Source: Brumimicrobium ulvae
Lineage (GTDB): Bacteria; Bacteroidota; Bacteroidia; Flavobacteriales_D; Crocinitomicaceae
DNA: 64,000 nucleotides
Direction of reading: 5' to 3'
Assembly (NCBI RefSeq): GCF_947504225.1
Contig: NZ_CANNGT010000006.1
Location: forward strand, 122,382-186,381
Position numbers and translations under genes: made by a program. The notes below the pieces were generated by a model that did no database searches, was not told where the DNA came from, and saw only the letters and a program-made list of their open reading frames with translations. Numbering within the stretch: position 1 is the stretch's first letter; each line of letters begins with the position of its first letter. Below, in pieces: positions 18,571 to 28,048 of this stretch.

Positions 18571-19011
18571 TTAAGCTTGAGCAGGTTGATCAGACAAAAA
18601 GGTTTTCATTTGGGCAGTCATTAACACTTCTCCATCACAAATCACACGACCTTCTATTAGGGTAACTCCCATAAATTCAGTAATCACCTTAATTTCAGTA
18701 GTGATAAAATCATTGAGTTTTGAAAACCCAAAAACCTTAATATTTTTAATCGCACCAATGTATCCAACCGGAGCTTTTATGTTTTTTAAAGAATAACCAT
18801 AACTGATATGTAGTGCAACCGACTGCGCTATATTTTCTACCATTCCAGATTCATTAAACATTCCATCTTCCACAAAGATATTAGTCGCTTCTATAGCCAA
18901 TCCAGTGGTAATAGCGGCTTCCTCAAATTTTACCAAATGACTCACCATAGTAAATGGTGATTTCTGCGGCAGCAGTTCTCTAATTTGATTTTCAGGTATT
19001 AATGATTCCAT
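18571..19011 (-). CDS. FabA/FabZ-like dehydratase homologue with the catalytic His replaced
   Basis: The 146-residue hotdog protein aligns with its neighbour, but the catalytic His position is Gln16 (LLPQKSPFTMV instead of FLPHREPMLMV). The acidic residue of the second motif is kept (Glu59 in VENIAQS). It is therefore probably not an active dehydratase alone and may pair with the gene 44 bases downstream. It lies 13 bases after the DarB-like gene. Confidence 0.82.
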   Translation of the reverse strand: MESLIPENQIRELLPQKSPFTMVSHLVKFEEAAITTGLAIEATNIFVEDGMFNESGMVENIAQSVALHISYGYSLKNIKAPVGYIGAIKNIKVFGFSKLNDFITTEIKVITEFMGVTLIEGRVICDGEVLMTAQMKTFLSDQPAQA

Positions 19012-19024
19012 TTTAAATTTTATT

Positions 19025-20164
19025 TTACACTACCGTTAGTAATGCATATGCATAATTAAATCTTCCGCTTTCTGGAACAGACAAAAGTATTGTTTCTCCA
19101 GGCTTTAACTTATGATTGTTAAACAAATCTTCTAACATAAGGTAAATTGATCCAGCCCCAACATTTCCAACTTTATCTAAGTTAATAAAAAGTTTATCAT
19201 CTGCTATATTTACGCCCCCCTCACGAAGGCCTTCCATCAATTTATCTTTGAAAAAGAAAGAAGAAATATGAGGTAAAAAATAATCTACCTTTTCTGCCTT
19301 GAAATTATTTCTTTTCAATACTTCTCTTAAACTTTCTACACCTTTTGCGATGATATTCTCATCCAACAATTTAATGTCTTGCTTGATTGAAAACATAGAC
19401 TTCTCAGCCCATTCTTTTGAAGAATAATTAGTCCAAGAAATAACCTCTCCTGCTTGGTTTTTCTCTGCACCTGCGTACATACAAGTCTCTAATTCACTTG
19501 CGAAAGACATTGCATCCATCCATTCAATCCTCAAGTTGATTTCGTTTTTTGAATTTGGTTGGTCTTGCAATAAGAAAGCCCCTGCTCCATCTGAGAGCAT
19601 CCACCTTAAAAACTCCTTTTCAAAAGCCAATACAGGTGTCTCTTCTAAATTTCTTGCCGTATCCAGTTCATAGGAAAACTTGTCTTGCAACATCCACGGA
19701 GAAATTCTTTCACTACCTGCTGCAACGGCATTCTTCTTCATTCCTGAGCAGATAGACATATAGGCATATTTCAATGCATTCATTCCTGAGGTACAAATTC
19801 CAGCAGAAGAGTTAATTTCAATATGTTGACTTCCTTTCATTTGTCCATGAACCATGGCAGCGTGAGATGGCAATAGTTGATCAGGAGAAGAGGTCCCAAC
19901 GGACAGCAACTCGATGTCTTCAATTTTAAAACCTTCATCCAATAAACCATCAACAGCTTTATAAGTTAATTCAGCATTAGAATGGGTAATGTTCCCTTCC
20001 TTATCTAAAGCGTAATAACGGGTTTCAATTCCATTGTTTCTGAGCACAATCCTTTTGACCCTTTCAGAGCCATTTACAAATCCGATAAAATCTCCCATTG
20101 TATCAGAATCCACCGGGTCGTTAGGTAAAAACTTAGCGGCTTTGGTTATATATACATTTCCCAT
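19025..20164 (-). CDS. darB: DarB-like beta-ketoacyl-ACP synthase III
   Basis: The 379-residue FabH-family enzyme has Cys124 in AGICTSG, His299 in FLPHISSF and Asn334 in VGNVGAGS. Its place 13 bases after a DarA homologue identifies it as the ketosynthase that condenses two acyl chains into a cyclohexanedione, the precursor of dialkylresorcinols. The upstream gene supplies the aromatising partner. The symbol rests on this pairing and on the family. Confidence 0.85.
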   Translation of the reverse strand: MGNVYITKAAKFLPNDPVDSDTMGDFIGFVNGSERVKRIVLRNNGIETRYYALDKEGNITHSNAELTYKAVDGLLDEGFKIEDIELLSVGTSSPDQLLPSHAAMVHGQMKGSQHIEINSSAGICTSGMNALKYAYMSICSGMKKNAVAAGSERISPWMLQDKFSYELDTARNLEETPVLAFEKEFLRWMLSDGAGAFLLQDQPNSKNEINLRIEWMDAMSFASELETCMYAGAEKNQAGEVISWTNYSSKEWAEKSMFSIKQDIKLLDENIIAKGVESLREVLKRNNFKAEKVDYFLPHISSFFFKDKLMEGLREGGVNIADDKLFINLDKVGNVGAGSIYLMLEDLFNNHKLKPGETILLSVPESGRFNYAYALLTVV

Positions 20165-20177
20165 AAAAATCTCTGTT

Positions 20178-21086
20178 CTAATTCACACCACTATAAAACG
20201 CCTTTTTACGTTTGATTTGATTTAATCTTAGCGGATAGGTTAATAAAAATATCAAATATACAATTGGTGAAATCACCCAAATTGCAGTCAACAAATAGGC
20301 TTTAAAAAACTTGAGTTTCAATTTACGATTTTTATCGTTTTTCAAAATAAAGCGTGACCATATACTGAACATTTTGTTGGCTTTTTCATCCATAAAAATG
20401 ATAAATGGTTTAATATCTACTCCTCCTGCTTCGGCAATTTCATTCTGTAAGTTACTAAAATCGTTTGTTTTACTCGCATTTTTCACCAATTCTCCAAAAC
20501 CAGAAGCTTGGTCAATGTCTTTTTGTGCTACACCAGGCTTAGGGAATATCCCGAACTTTCGGTCTTTTTTCCCGCCCATCATCCAATGGACAATTGTGAT
20601 GACACTGATGTGGTTGAGGTGACGATCAACAAACGCAACATTACCCACCAACTCTCCACCAACATTTTGGATCAATTGTTTCATTTTGTGCTGTGCTTTA
20701 GCCCACATATTTCTACAGCCAATGACGGAAACGACTTTTTTCCCTTTGATTATTTGATCAGCGTAAGTGCTTTTCAAAAATGAATTAATAGGAATTGCTG
20801 GCGTTAAAAACCAGATTTGGTAGGCTAAAATAATCAAGTCGTAATCTCCTTGTAGCACTTTTTCTGGAGGAGGTTTAATTGCAGTAGGAATTTGCTGAAA
20901 AGAATCTGGAAAAACTCCAAAAAACGAGGCATTATCCCATGGAAAAGGGTAGTCTTGTATTGGTTGAATATTATAATAATCGACATCATAACTCGCATCC
21001 TGTTCGAATGGTTCGACCATATTTTGTGCAATTTCTTTCAATTGACCGGTTTGGGAGTAGTATATGACCAGTATTCTTTTGTTCAC
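20178..21086 (-). CDS. darA: DarA-like flavodoxin-fold dialkylresorcinol enzyme
   Basis: The 302-residue protein has a flavodoxin-type start (ILVIYYSQTGQLKEIA, FMN phosphate loop) and a QIWFLTPAIP segment like NAD(P)H:quinone oxidoreductases. A long extra region ends in a hydrophobic hairpin (about 265-290) that would tether it to the membrane. It matches DarA of dialkylresorcinol clusters, thought to aromatise the DarB product. With darB it defines the resorcinol half of the flexirubin-like pigment. Confidence 0.82.
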   Translation of the reverse strand: MNKRILVIYYSQTGQLKEIAQNMVEPFEQDASYDVDYYNIQPIQDYPFPWDNASFFGVFPDSFQQIPTAIKPPPEKVLQGDYDLIILAYQIWFLTPAIPINSFLKSTYADQIIKGKKVVSVIGCRNMWAKAQHKMKQLIQNVGGELVGNVAFVDRHLNHISVITIVHWMMGGKKDRKFGIFPKPGVAQKDIDQASGFGELVKNASKTNDFSNLQNEIAEAGGVDIKPFIIFMDEKANKMFSIWSRFILKNDKNRKLKLKFFKAYLLTAIWVISPIVYLIFLLTYPLRLNQIKRKKAFYSGVN

Positions 21087-21125
21087 TTTAGTTTTTTATG
21101 CGATGACCTTATTAGTTAATAAACA

Positions 21126-21133
21126 CAAAAATA
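21126..21133 (-). promoter_or_regulatory. Candidate -7 promoter element upstream of darA
   Basis: On the - strand this reads TATTTTTG, 40 bases before the darA start. A -33 box at standard spacing was not found. It would drive the long darA-to-methyltransferase block separately from the phosphopantetheinyl transferase gene. Confidence 0.4.
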
Positions 21134-21178
21134 AAATATATTTGGACTTTTCTAATTTATTTCTTCAATGTTCGAGAT

Positions 21179-21724
21179 TTATGTCCACACCAATACAAAA
21201 TCTTGGAAAACGCGATAAAACACCATTTCAATTTGACCTTTATAAGCGACCTGAATTGAATCTTCGAAAATTGCCATTATTGACACCTCCTTTTTCAAAT
21301 CTGAAATATTGCCTTTTTGTTTTTTAAAAAAAGCTTCTTTTGCACTCCAAATTAAATGCAAATTCGTTTTATTTAAATCTAATTCTTCCTCTTCTGCATT
21401 AACGAAGTAGTCCTTTCCTTTAAGCAAGGTATCTTTGAAGTATTGAATATCTACACCACAACTTTCATTGGAAAAATACAATGCATAGCCACCACGATAA
21501 TGAGAAATTGAAAGATTAGAATAAGTAGCATTCAATAAGATTGGAGCTCCATTCACTTCATGTTTTAATATTGCACCAGGAAAAAGTTGTTGAATTTTAT
21601 CTTTAATGGCTTTTCGTTCAATTTTTTCTTTTGAATGACCATTTTTGCGCCGTTCTAGGAACAGTTCATCGAACCATAGGTAAATCTCCCCATTAATAGT
21701 TTTTATTTGCGCCTGTTTATTCAT
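21179..21724 (-). CDS. 4'-phosphopantetheinyl transferase
   Basis: The 181-residue protein carries both signature motifs of the Sfp/AcpS superfamily: CGVDIQ (residues 89-94, Mg-binding Asp) and WSAKEAFFK (126-134). The final residue of the first motif is Gln rather than the usual Glu. It probably converts the cluster ACP, and perhaps other carriers, to the holo form. It lies 92 bases upstream of darA. Confidence 0.87.
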   Translation of the reverse strand: MNKQAQIKTINGEIYLWFDELFLERRKNGHSKEKIERKAIKDKIQQLFPGAILKHEVNGAPILLNATYSNLSISHYRGGYALYFSNESCGVDIQYFKDTLLKGKDYFVNAEEEELDLNKTNLHLIWSAKEAFFKKQKGNISDLKKEVSIMAIFEDSIQVAYKGQIEMVFYRVFQDFVLVWT

Positions 21725-21759
21725 GTTAGATTTTCAACTTTCTATAAAGCAAAGAAAAC

Positions 21760-21797
21760 AATAAACCCAGAAAACTAGACTGTCTTCAGGGTTTATT
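21760..21797 (-). terminator. Hairpin terminator after the VWD-domain gene
   Basis: Nine-base arms (AATAAACCC and GGGTTTATT) enclose a 20-base loop, just downstream of the VWD gene stop and before the phosphopantetheinyl transferase start. An A/T-rich run follows on the - strand. Confidence 0.5.
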
Positions 21798-21818
21798 TAA
21801 AGTAAACTATACAATATT

Positions 21819-23279
21819 CTACCTTCCACCTCTTGGGTTAGGCGCTGTTCTTGGAGCAGAACCACTACGCGTAGTTGGACGTGGAGATGTAGATGGTCGA
21901 TGTTGTCTTGGTGGTGTTACTCGCACACCTGTTCCAATAAAAATCGACGGTCTAATTCTAATTTGAGGTTGGGTTTTATTATTGTTTCCATTCACCTCTT
22001 TCTTATCGATTGCTGGTTCTTTATACTTTGTAGACCTTTTTGGCGCTTTATATTCATCATTGTAGGCTATTGGTTCTAATCCAAGGTGACCATAGTCATA
22101 AACCGCACCATATAAATCTTCTTCAGCAACTCCAGCTTCACGGGCTTTTCTTAAACCTTCTTCAACTTGGTCATCTTCAAGTTGTGCCAATGTTAGTAAT
22201 TCAGTAGGATAACGAACACTATCTGGAATGTCAGTCATTCTGTTTGGGAATAAAGAAGTTGTAGAATCTAATTGGTGAACAGCACCAAATCTTCTAGTGA
22301 TAAAAAACAACTCGCTTTCAAGTCTTGACAACACCTCAGGTGCTCTTCTATTGGCCCCAAACAAATCATCGTTAGAATTTGCAGTTCTTTGATAGTCGAT
22401 TGCTTCACCAGTTTCAAGGTCATACGCCACCAAGTCATTTTTTTGTCTATCGTTGTTTCCTAATAATCCATAGTAATCATCTCTACAGCTTGGGACATTC
22501 ACCTGAAGATCAAACAAAGTATTTTGTTTAAATTTTCTTTGTGAAATAATCATTTGTTCACCCGTTGGCCATTTAACAATGTGTCTTCCCTTTTTATAGT
22601 TAATAACTCCACCTTGAGCCAAAACCAAGTCAGATTGTTCATTTTGAATTTCTTCACCATTAATATGAATCATTCTTTCTCCTTCTTTTTTATCCGCAGA
22701 ACGAAATTCAACAAGATCACCGTTAATATTCATCATTACACCACCGTTTAATGCAATACTAGAACTGATTCGGTATTGTTGTGTCTGTACGTAGAAAGAA
22801 TTATCTTCGGAAGCTGTCAATAGATAATCTCCTGCATTTTGAAAGTCATAGCTTTCCCCATCATAAGTAAGCATATGTGGATCTCCGTGTGATTTTCCAT
22901 TGCTCATATCACATTTAGTTGATTGAACATAGGCTCTCCATTCTTCCCAGTAAAATTGATCACCACGTGATGTATTTCTTTCGTTTTCCAATTCAACAGC
23001 TGCGATTCTGTCTAAACGTCCAATGCGCTGTTCGTCCATCATTTGCAGTAACTCAAAACTAGTTTGATTCACTCCTTGTGGTCTTTCAGGTTGTTGTTGT
23101 TTCATTACGATAGCGGCTATACTTTCATAAAGGTATTCCCCCTTATTACTATCCCAAGCTTTCATAATTTCTTTGATATGGTCAGAATCTTGACGTTCAT
23201 ACGGCACAGGTTCAGACTGAACATTAGCCCATAAAGAAAAGGCCAATAATTGTACGAGTAAAAGAGTAAAATATTTCAT
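21819..23279 (-). CDS. Secreted protein with a von Willebrand type D-like domain
   Basis: The 486-residue protein has a signal peptide (about 1-19, ending LWAN). A VWD-like domain starts near residue 125 (HGDPHMLTYDGESYDFQ). It includes the matching late stretch CRDDYYGLLGNNDRQKND, where animal VWD domains have CGLCGNxNG. The tail is rich in Pro, Arg, Ser and Thr and low in complexity. VWD domains in bacteria are of unknown role, often in surface or secreted proteins. Terminators lie on both sides, so it appears to be a single-gene unit. Confidence 0.78.
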   Translation of the reverse strand: MKYFTLLLVQLLAFSLWANVQSEPVPYERQDSDHIKEIMKAWDSNKGEYLYESIAAIVMKQQQPERPQGVNQTSFELLQMMDEQRIGRLDRIAAVELENERNTSRGDQFYWEEWRAYVQSTKCDMSNGKSHGDPHMLTYDGESYDFQNAGDYLLTASEDNSFYVQTQQYRISSSIALNGGVMMNINGDLVEFRSADKKEGERMIHINGEEIQNEQSDLVLAQGGVINYKKGRHIVKWPTGEQMIISQRKFKQNTLFDLQVNVPSCRDDYYGLLGNNDRQKNDLVAYDLETGEAIDYQRTANSNDDLFGANRRAPEVLSRLESELFFITRRFGAVHQLDSTTSLFPNRMTDIPDSVRYPTELLTLAQLEDDQVEEGLRKAREAGVAEEDLYGAVYDYGHLGLEPIAYNDEYKAPKRSTKYKEPAIDKKEVNGNNNKTQPQIRIRPSIFIGTGVRVTPPRQHRPSTSPRPTTRSGSAPRTAPNPRGGR

Positions 23280-23325
23280 AGTCTTGAATTTAGTAATTTA
23301 ATTGAATAAGAGCAAACTCTATACC

Positions 23326-23359
23326 AAAACAGCCAGACAATGATTCGTCTGGCTGTTTT
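23326..23359 (-). terminator. Strong hairpin terminator after pckA
   Basis: Perfect 13-base arms (AAAACAGCCAGAC and GTCTGGCTGTTTT) enclose an 8-base loop. It lies 24 bases beyond the pckA stop and ends in a T run on the - strand. Confidence 0.85.
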
Positions 23360-23382
23360 ATAAAATATATGATAAGCAAGTT

Positions 23383-24999
23383 TTACTTCACCATTACATT
23401 TGGAGCTGCGTTCATAATTTCTTCTGATGCATTACTTTCAAAAGTTTCGAAGTTTTTCACAAATGATTGCGCTAACTCGTTTGCTTTTTTATCGTAAGCT
23501 GCTTTATCTTCCCATGTATTTCTTGGATTTAAGATTTCGTTAGGCACATCTGGACAAGATACAGGCATGCTTAAACCAAATACTTCATCCTTGATGTAAT
23601 CAACATCATTTAATTGACCTGTTAAAGCGGCAGTAATTAGAGAACGTGTATATTTCAATTTGATACGTTCACCCACACCATGACCACCACCAGACCATCC
23701 AGTGTTAATGAGCCAAACATTAACCTTGTTTTTTTCAATTTTACTTCCTAACATTTCAGCATACTTGGTTGGGTGCAATGGCAAGAAAGGCGCTCCGAAA
23801 CAAGCTGAAAATACAGTTTGTGGTTCAGTTACACCTGCCTCTGTTCCTGCAACCTTTGCGGTATAACCAGAAATGAAGTGATACATTGCCTGACCAGAAG
23901 TCAGTTTTGAAATTGGAGGTAAAACTCCGAAAGCATCACACGTTAAGAAAAATATATTTTTCGGTGCAGTCCCTTTAGAAGGTACCATAATATTATCAAT
24001 GTGATCTATAGGATAAGAAACACGAGTATTTTGTGTTATGTGATCGTCTTCATAATCTGGTGTAGAAGACTCTCCTTTAAATCCGATATTTTCTAGAAGC
24101 GCTCCAAACTTGATTGCACCATAAATTTGAGGTTCTTTTTCAGCAGACAAATCGATTGTCTTTGCATAACAACCACCTTCAAAGTTAAACACACTTCCAT
24201 TGTCAGCCCATCCATGCTCATCATCTCCAATCAGACGACGGTTTGGATCAGAAGACAAAGTTGTTTTTCCAGTACCTGACAAACCAAAGAACACAGCAGT
24301 ATCGCCATCTTCACCTACGTTTGCAGAACAGTGCATAGAAAGAACATTTTTCTCATGAGGAAGAACGAAGTTCAATACAGAGAAAATTCCTTTTTTAATT
24401 TCACCAGTATACCCCGTTCCACCGATAATAATCATCTTTTTAGTAAAGTTAATCACTGCAAAGTTTGATTGTCTTGTTCCATCGATTTCAGGGTCAGCCA
24501 TGAAGTTAGGCGCACATACGATGTGCCATTCAGGAGTAAAGTTTTGGATTTCTTCGTCGGTTGGACGCAAGAACATGTTGTGTGCAAACATATTCCCCCA
24601 AGGTAGTTCGGTTACCACACGAATATTCATTCGGTAATCATCGTCAGCACAAGCGTACGAATCTTTCACATACATATCCTTTCCGGTTAAGTAGGCCTTC
24701 ATTCTATTGTACAGTGCATCGAATTTTGCTGGTTCAAACTTTTTGTTGATGTTTCCCCACCAAACTGCGTTTTCAGTTTTGTCGTCACATACTATAAATC
24801 GATCTTCTGGTGATCTACCAGTAAACTCGCCAGTATTTACTGCAATTGCTCCAGAATCGGTCAAAACCCCCTCTCCCATCAAAATTGTATCTTCTACTAA
24901 CTCAGCCGGACTCATGTTCCAAAAAACATTTCCTAGGTTACCTAAACCTATATCCTCTTTTAAATTGGTATTCGAACCTCTTTTACCAAATTCATTCAT
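23383..24999 (-). CDS. pckA: ATP-dependent phosphoenolpyruvate carboxykinase
   Basis: The 538-residue enzyme converts oxaloacetate and ATP to phosphoenolpyruvate, the first step of gluconeogenesis. Family motifs are clear: GLSGTGKTT (kinase-1a P-loop), the metal-binding LIGDDEHGW (kinase-2), and RSPEDRF with the substrate Arg near the N-terminus. The length is typical of ATP-type enzymes. It is a stand-alone gene with a candidate promoter 37 bases upstream and a strong terminator. Confidence 0.96.
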   Translation of the reverse strand: MNEFGKRGSNTNLKEDIGLGNLGNVFWNMSPAELVEDTILMGEGVLTDSGAIAVNTGEFTGRSPEDRFIVCDDKTENAVWWGNINKKFEPAKFDALYNRMKAYLTGKDMYVKDSYACADDDYRMNIRVVTELPWGNMFAHNMFLRPTDEEIQNFTPEWHIVCAPNFMADPEIDGTRQSNFAVINFTKKMIIIGGTGYTGEIKKGIFSVLNFVLPHEKNVLSMHCSANVGEDGDTAVFFGLSGTGKTTLSSDPNRRLIGDDEHGWADNGSVFNFEGGCYAKTIDLSAEKEPQIYGAIKFGALLENIGFKGESSTPDYEDDHITQNTRVSYPIDHIDNIMVPSKGTAPKNIFFLTCDAFGVLPPISKLTSGQAMYHFISGYTAKVAGTEAGVTEPQTVFSACFGAPFLPLHPTKYAEMLGSKIEKNKVNVWLINTGWSGGGHGVGERIKLKYTRSLITAALTGQLNDVDYIKDEVFGLSMPVSCPDVPNEILNPRNTWEDKAAYDKKANELAQSFVKNFETFESNASEEIMNAAPNVMVK

Positions 25000-25035
25000 G
25001 ATTTTTATTTTTTTTGCTTAGTGCTTTATCTTTTA

Positions 25036-25043
25036 CAAATTTA
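25036..25043 (-). promoter_or_regulatory. Candidate -7 promoter element for pckA
   Basis: On the - strand this reads TAAATTTG, matching TAnnTTTG, 37 bases before the pckA ATG. A TTG lies 14 bases upstream of it, closer than the usual 19-20. Confidence 0.45.
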
Positions 25044-25114
25044 ACCGATATATATCGCAATTGATAAATATCTCGCTTTAATTATTCACATTTAATTATT
25101 TATAGCGTGAAATA

Positions 25115-25513
25115 TTATGTTTTATAGGTAGCCAAGTGCTTAATTAACAATACTAACCACCCAAAAATCATCACAATACCACCTATTGGTGTTATTGGAC
25201 CTAAAAATTTATTAATGTCTATACCTATGACAGGAAGTAAAACCAAACTAAAAATTGATCCTGAAAACAAAATAGTTCCCCAAACGATTGACCTAAAAGG
25301 GGCAATTAATTCAAAATCAAACTTCTCCGAAAGTGAAGCAATCACTAATAATCCTAATCCATTGTAAAACAAATAAGTATTCCCAACACTAAAACTATTG
25401 ATTTTCTCTTCAGAAATTCCAATGGTTTCTAAATAATGAGCTCCCATCGCTCCGAGAACAATTCCCAGGAGGATAAAAATTAGACCAATCAATATAATTT
25501 TCTTATCACTCAT
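25115..25513 (-). CDS. DUF423 family small membrane protein
   Basis: The 132-residue protein has four hydrophobic helices. The first pair is bracketed by the DUF423 hallmark LGAMGAHYL, and NTYLFYNGLGLL follows. Family members are inner-membrane proteins of unknown function. It overlaps the recN stop by 8 bases and is the last gene of the bamD-recN block. Confidence 0.85.
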   Translation of the reverse strand: MSDKKIILIGLIFILLGIVLGAMGAHYLETIGISEEKINSFSVGNTYLFYNGLGLLVIASLSEKFDFELIAPFRSIVWGTILFSGSIFSLVLLPVIGIDINKFLGPITPIGGIVMIFGWLVLLIKHLATYKT

Positions 25514-27146
25514 TCATTAAGTTTTTAGCGTTTAACAATGCGGCATCATTTATAATACTTCCACTCATCAATTTGGCGATTTCCTCAATTCGCTCTTCAT
25601 TATTTAGTGGTTTTAAATATGTTTTTGTAAATCCTTTATCATTTTCTTTCTTTACCAAAATATGATGAGTTCCTTTACTCGCAACTTGAGGCAAGTGTGT
25701 AATGGCCATCAATTGCATAGTGTCTCCCATTTTTTTCAAATGTTCTCCAATTTTTTGAGCCACTACACCAGATACTCCAGTGTCGATTTCATCAAATATT
25801 ACTGTAGGTAATTGTTGTTTTTGAGAAAGTAGAAATTGTACAACCAACATTAGGCGTGATAATTCACCTCCAGATGCCGATTTTTCAATCACTTGAGGAG
25901 ACATTCCTTTATTGGGAGCAAAATACAGCGTAATATCATCAATTCCATATTCACTCAGTTCCATTGCTTGAAAGTCAAATTGAATTTTTGCGCCTTCTAA
26001 CTTTAATTGATTCAATAATTCAGCAACTTGTTTTTCGATGGTTTTTGCAGATTTCTTTCTTTTGTCTGAAAGCTCACTTGCAATCACTTTGGCTTTCTTT
26101 TCAAGTTGTTCTAACTCAAATTTCTTTTCCGTAATCTTTTCATCAATCTGACTTGAATCATTGATTTCTTTTGATAAATGATCAAAAAGATCTTTCAATT
26201 CTTCTTGAGAAGAAAGGTTATGCTTGCGCAAGGCCGAATTAAATGCATCCAAATGGTTGATGTGACGGGTCAATTCTTCAGGCTCGAGTGTTAGGTCCGA
26301 AAGGTCATCTTCTGCAATTGCACCAATATCCTTCAATTCTATTTGAACAGAACGAGTTCTTTCCAACAATTCTTGAATTTGTTCATCTTTTACGCTGGCT
26401 GTTTTCAACACAGTATTCAAAGAGTTTAATACACCATCATCGGCATTAATCACATGAGCAATTAATTGATACGCTGCCTTGACTTCTTCAAACTGCTCTC
26501 CGCGTTCAACCTCTTTCTCTATATTTTCATAATCCAAGGTCTCCAATTGAAGTTTACTCAACTCTTCTAATTGAAAACTATTGAACTCATGCTCAAGGGC
26601 CAACTGAGATTTATTTTCTTCTAGTGATTTTATTTCTCTAGCCAATTCTTTAGCTTTTGAATATAAGGATTTTAAGTTAGCTAAAGCCTTTTCATTTCCT
26701 GCGATAACGTCAAGAATAGAGCGCTGAAAACTTTTATTTTTTAATTCTAAAGTATGGTGTTGAGAATGAATATGAATTAAACGTTCAGACAATTCTTTCA
26801 ATACAGCAAGCTGAACTGGAGTGTCATTAATAAACGCACGAGACTTCCCTTTCGAATTAATTTCTCTTCTAATGATGGTCTCATTTTCCAAATCGAGGTC
26901 ATGCGTTTTAAAAAAACGAGCGAAATGATCACCAGAGATCGTGAAAGCCGCTTCAACAATTGTTTTCTTTTCTTGGTCACGGATGACAGCGTAATCTGCA
27001 CGTTCACCCAAAATCAATTTTAAGGCTCCAAGAAGAATTGACTTTCCAGAACCAGTTTCTCCTGTAATAACAGTAAAACCATTGTTTAGGTCAAGCTCTG
27101 CGTTTTCGATTAACGCAAAATTATTAACAGATAAACGATTAAGCAT
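25506..27146 (-). CDS. recN: DNA repair protein RecN
   Basis: The 546-residue SMC-like ATPase acts in double-strand break repair. It has Walker A GETGSGKSI near residue 30, a coiled-coil middle (about 160-360), the signature SASGGELSRLML and Walker B VIFDEIDTGVSG. Length and order match RecN. It shares one base with the DUF4835 gene. Confidence 0.95.
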   Translation of the reverse strand: MLNRLSVNNFALIENAELDLNNGFTVITGETGSGKSILLGALKLILGERADYAVIRDQEKKTIVEAAFTISGDHFARFFKTHDLDLENETIIRREINSKGKSRAFINDTPVQLAVLKELSERLIHIHSQHHTLELKNKSFQRSILDVIAGNEKALANLKSLYSKAKELAREIKSLEENKSQLALEHEFNSFQLEELSKLQLETLDYENIEKEVERGEQFEEVKAAYQLIAHVINADDGVLNSLNTVLKTASVKDEQIQELLERTRSVQIELKDIGAIAEDDLSDLTLEPEELTRHINHLDAFNSALRKHNLSSQEELKDLFDHLSKEINDSSQIDEKITEKKFELEQLEKKAKVIASELSDKRKKSAKTIEKQVAELLNQLKLEGAKIQFDFQAMELSEYGIDDITLYFAPNKGMSPQVIEKSASGGELSRLMLVVQFLLSQKQQLPTVIFDEIDTGVSGVVAQKIGEHLKKMGDTMQLMAITHLPQVASKGTHHILVKKENDKGFTKTYLKPLNNEERIEEIAKLMSGSIINDAALLNAKNLMNE

Positions 27147-28048
27147 TATTGTAAGATTTCTTGGTACTTAGATGCATTTGTCGGATCTAATCTTTTAAGC
27201 ATATTTACAACATCCACCTGTTGCTTACGGTCTGCATCTTTATAGATTCCAGACAACTCTTGTCTTTTGGCATTTAAAAAATTAAGAACAGTCACTGAAC
27301 CAGGGCGAGAACTATTCACAGCCAATAGTTTTTGCAAAGCAGACTGAATTTCTGTTCTCGCGAGGTTTTGATCACTATACATATTATCAAGCCCTTTTCT
27401 ATGGTAGTCATAAAAACACTCCCTCAAAGGGTTGAACAGTTCTTGCATTGTATTTTCAATCAACCAATATCTATTTCTTCTTCCTCGTTCATCAGCACGC
27501 CATCCAGGAATCATACTGCTTTGCGCTAGTAAAACGATATCTTGTGCTTTTTTCAGGTAGGGATCACCTCCTTTCATAGCGAAAGAATCACCATCTAAAC
27601 CAATGATATAGTAGGCGTAAAATGCCATAACTGAAGATAAGTTATCGGTAAATTGATTGTCTGAATACACAATTTTAGCTCCTCTTCTAAATGTAAATTG
27701 AACATCTTCGTCAAGGAAATTTAGTAAAGTTGTATTGTAAGTCGTATTGTAAACTGGACGTGTTGCCTGCACCTGAACCGATGCTTTGAAAGAACCATTT
27801 CCTAAAACCTCTGTAATAGATATTTGAAACACACAATTAATTCTCTCTTCGACTGCAAATTCATCTTTGGTCCACGAAGTATTGTTCATGATTTCAAACA
27901 CAGCTTGTTCTAATTCACTTAGGATTTCCTTTTCCGTGGTTGAAATATCTAATGCAGGATTAGATTGAACGTTGACTTGACAATTCAGCTCTTGAGCGGA
28001 AAGGTAGGTCGTAAATAATAGGGTAACGATGAAGAGAATACTTTTCAT
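27146..28048 (-). CDS. DUF4835 family exported protein
   Basis: The 300-residue protein has a signal peptide ending TYLSAQ. It matches the DUF4835 family, which in Bacteroidota is usually found between coaBC and recN as here. The family has no assigned function, and conserved Trp/Arg residues (MIPGWRADERGRRNRYW) are visible. It overlaps coaBC by 4 bases. Confidence 0.85.
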   Translation of the reverse strand: MKSILFIVTLLFTTYLSAQELNCQVNVQSNPALDISTTEKEILSELEQAVFEIMNNTSWTKDEFAVEERINCVFQISITEVLGNGSFKASVQVQATRPVYNTTYNTTLLNFLDEDVQFTFRRGAKIVYSDNQFTDNLSSVMAFYAYYIIGLDGDSFAMKGGDPYLKKAQDIVLLAQSSMIPGWRADERGRRNRYWLIENTMQELFNPLRECFYDYHRKGLDNMYSDQNLARTEIQSALQKLLAVNSSRPGSVTVLNFLNAKRQELSGIYKDADRKQQVDVVNMLKRLDPTNASKYQEILQ

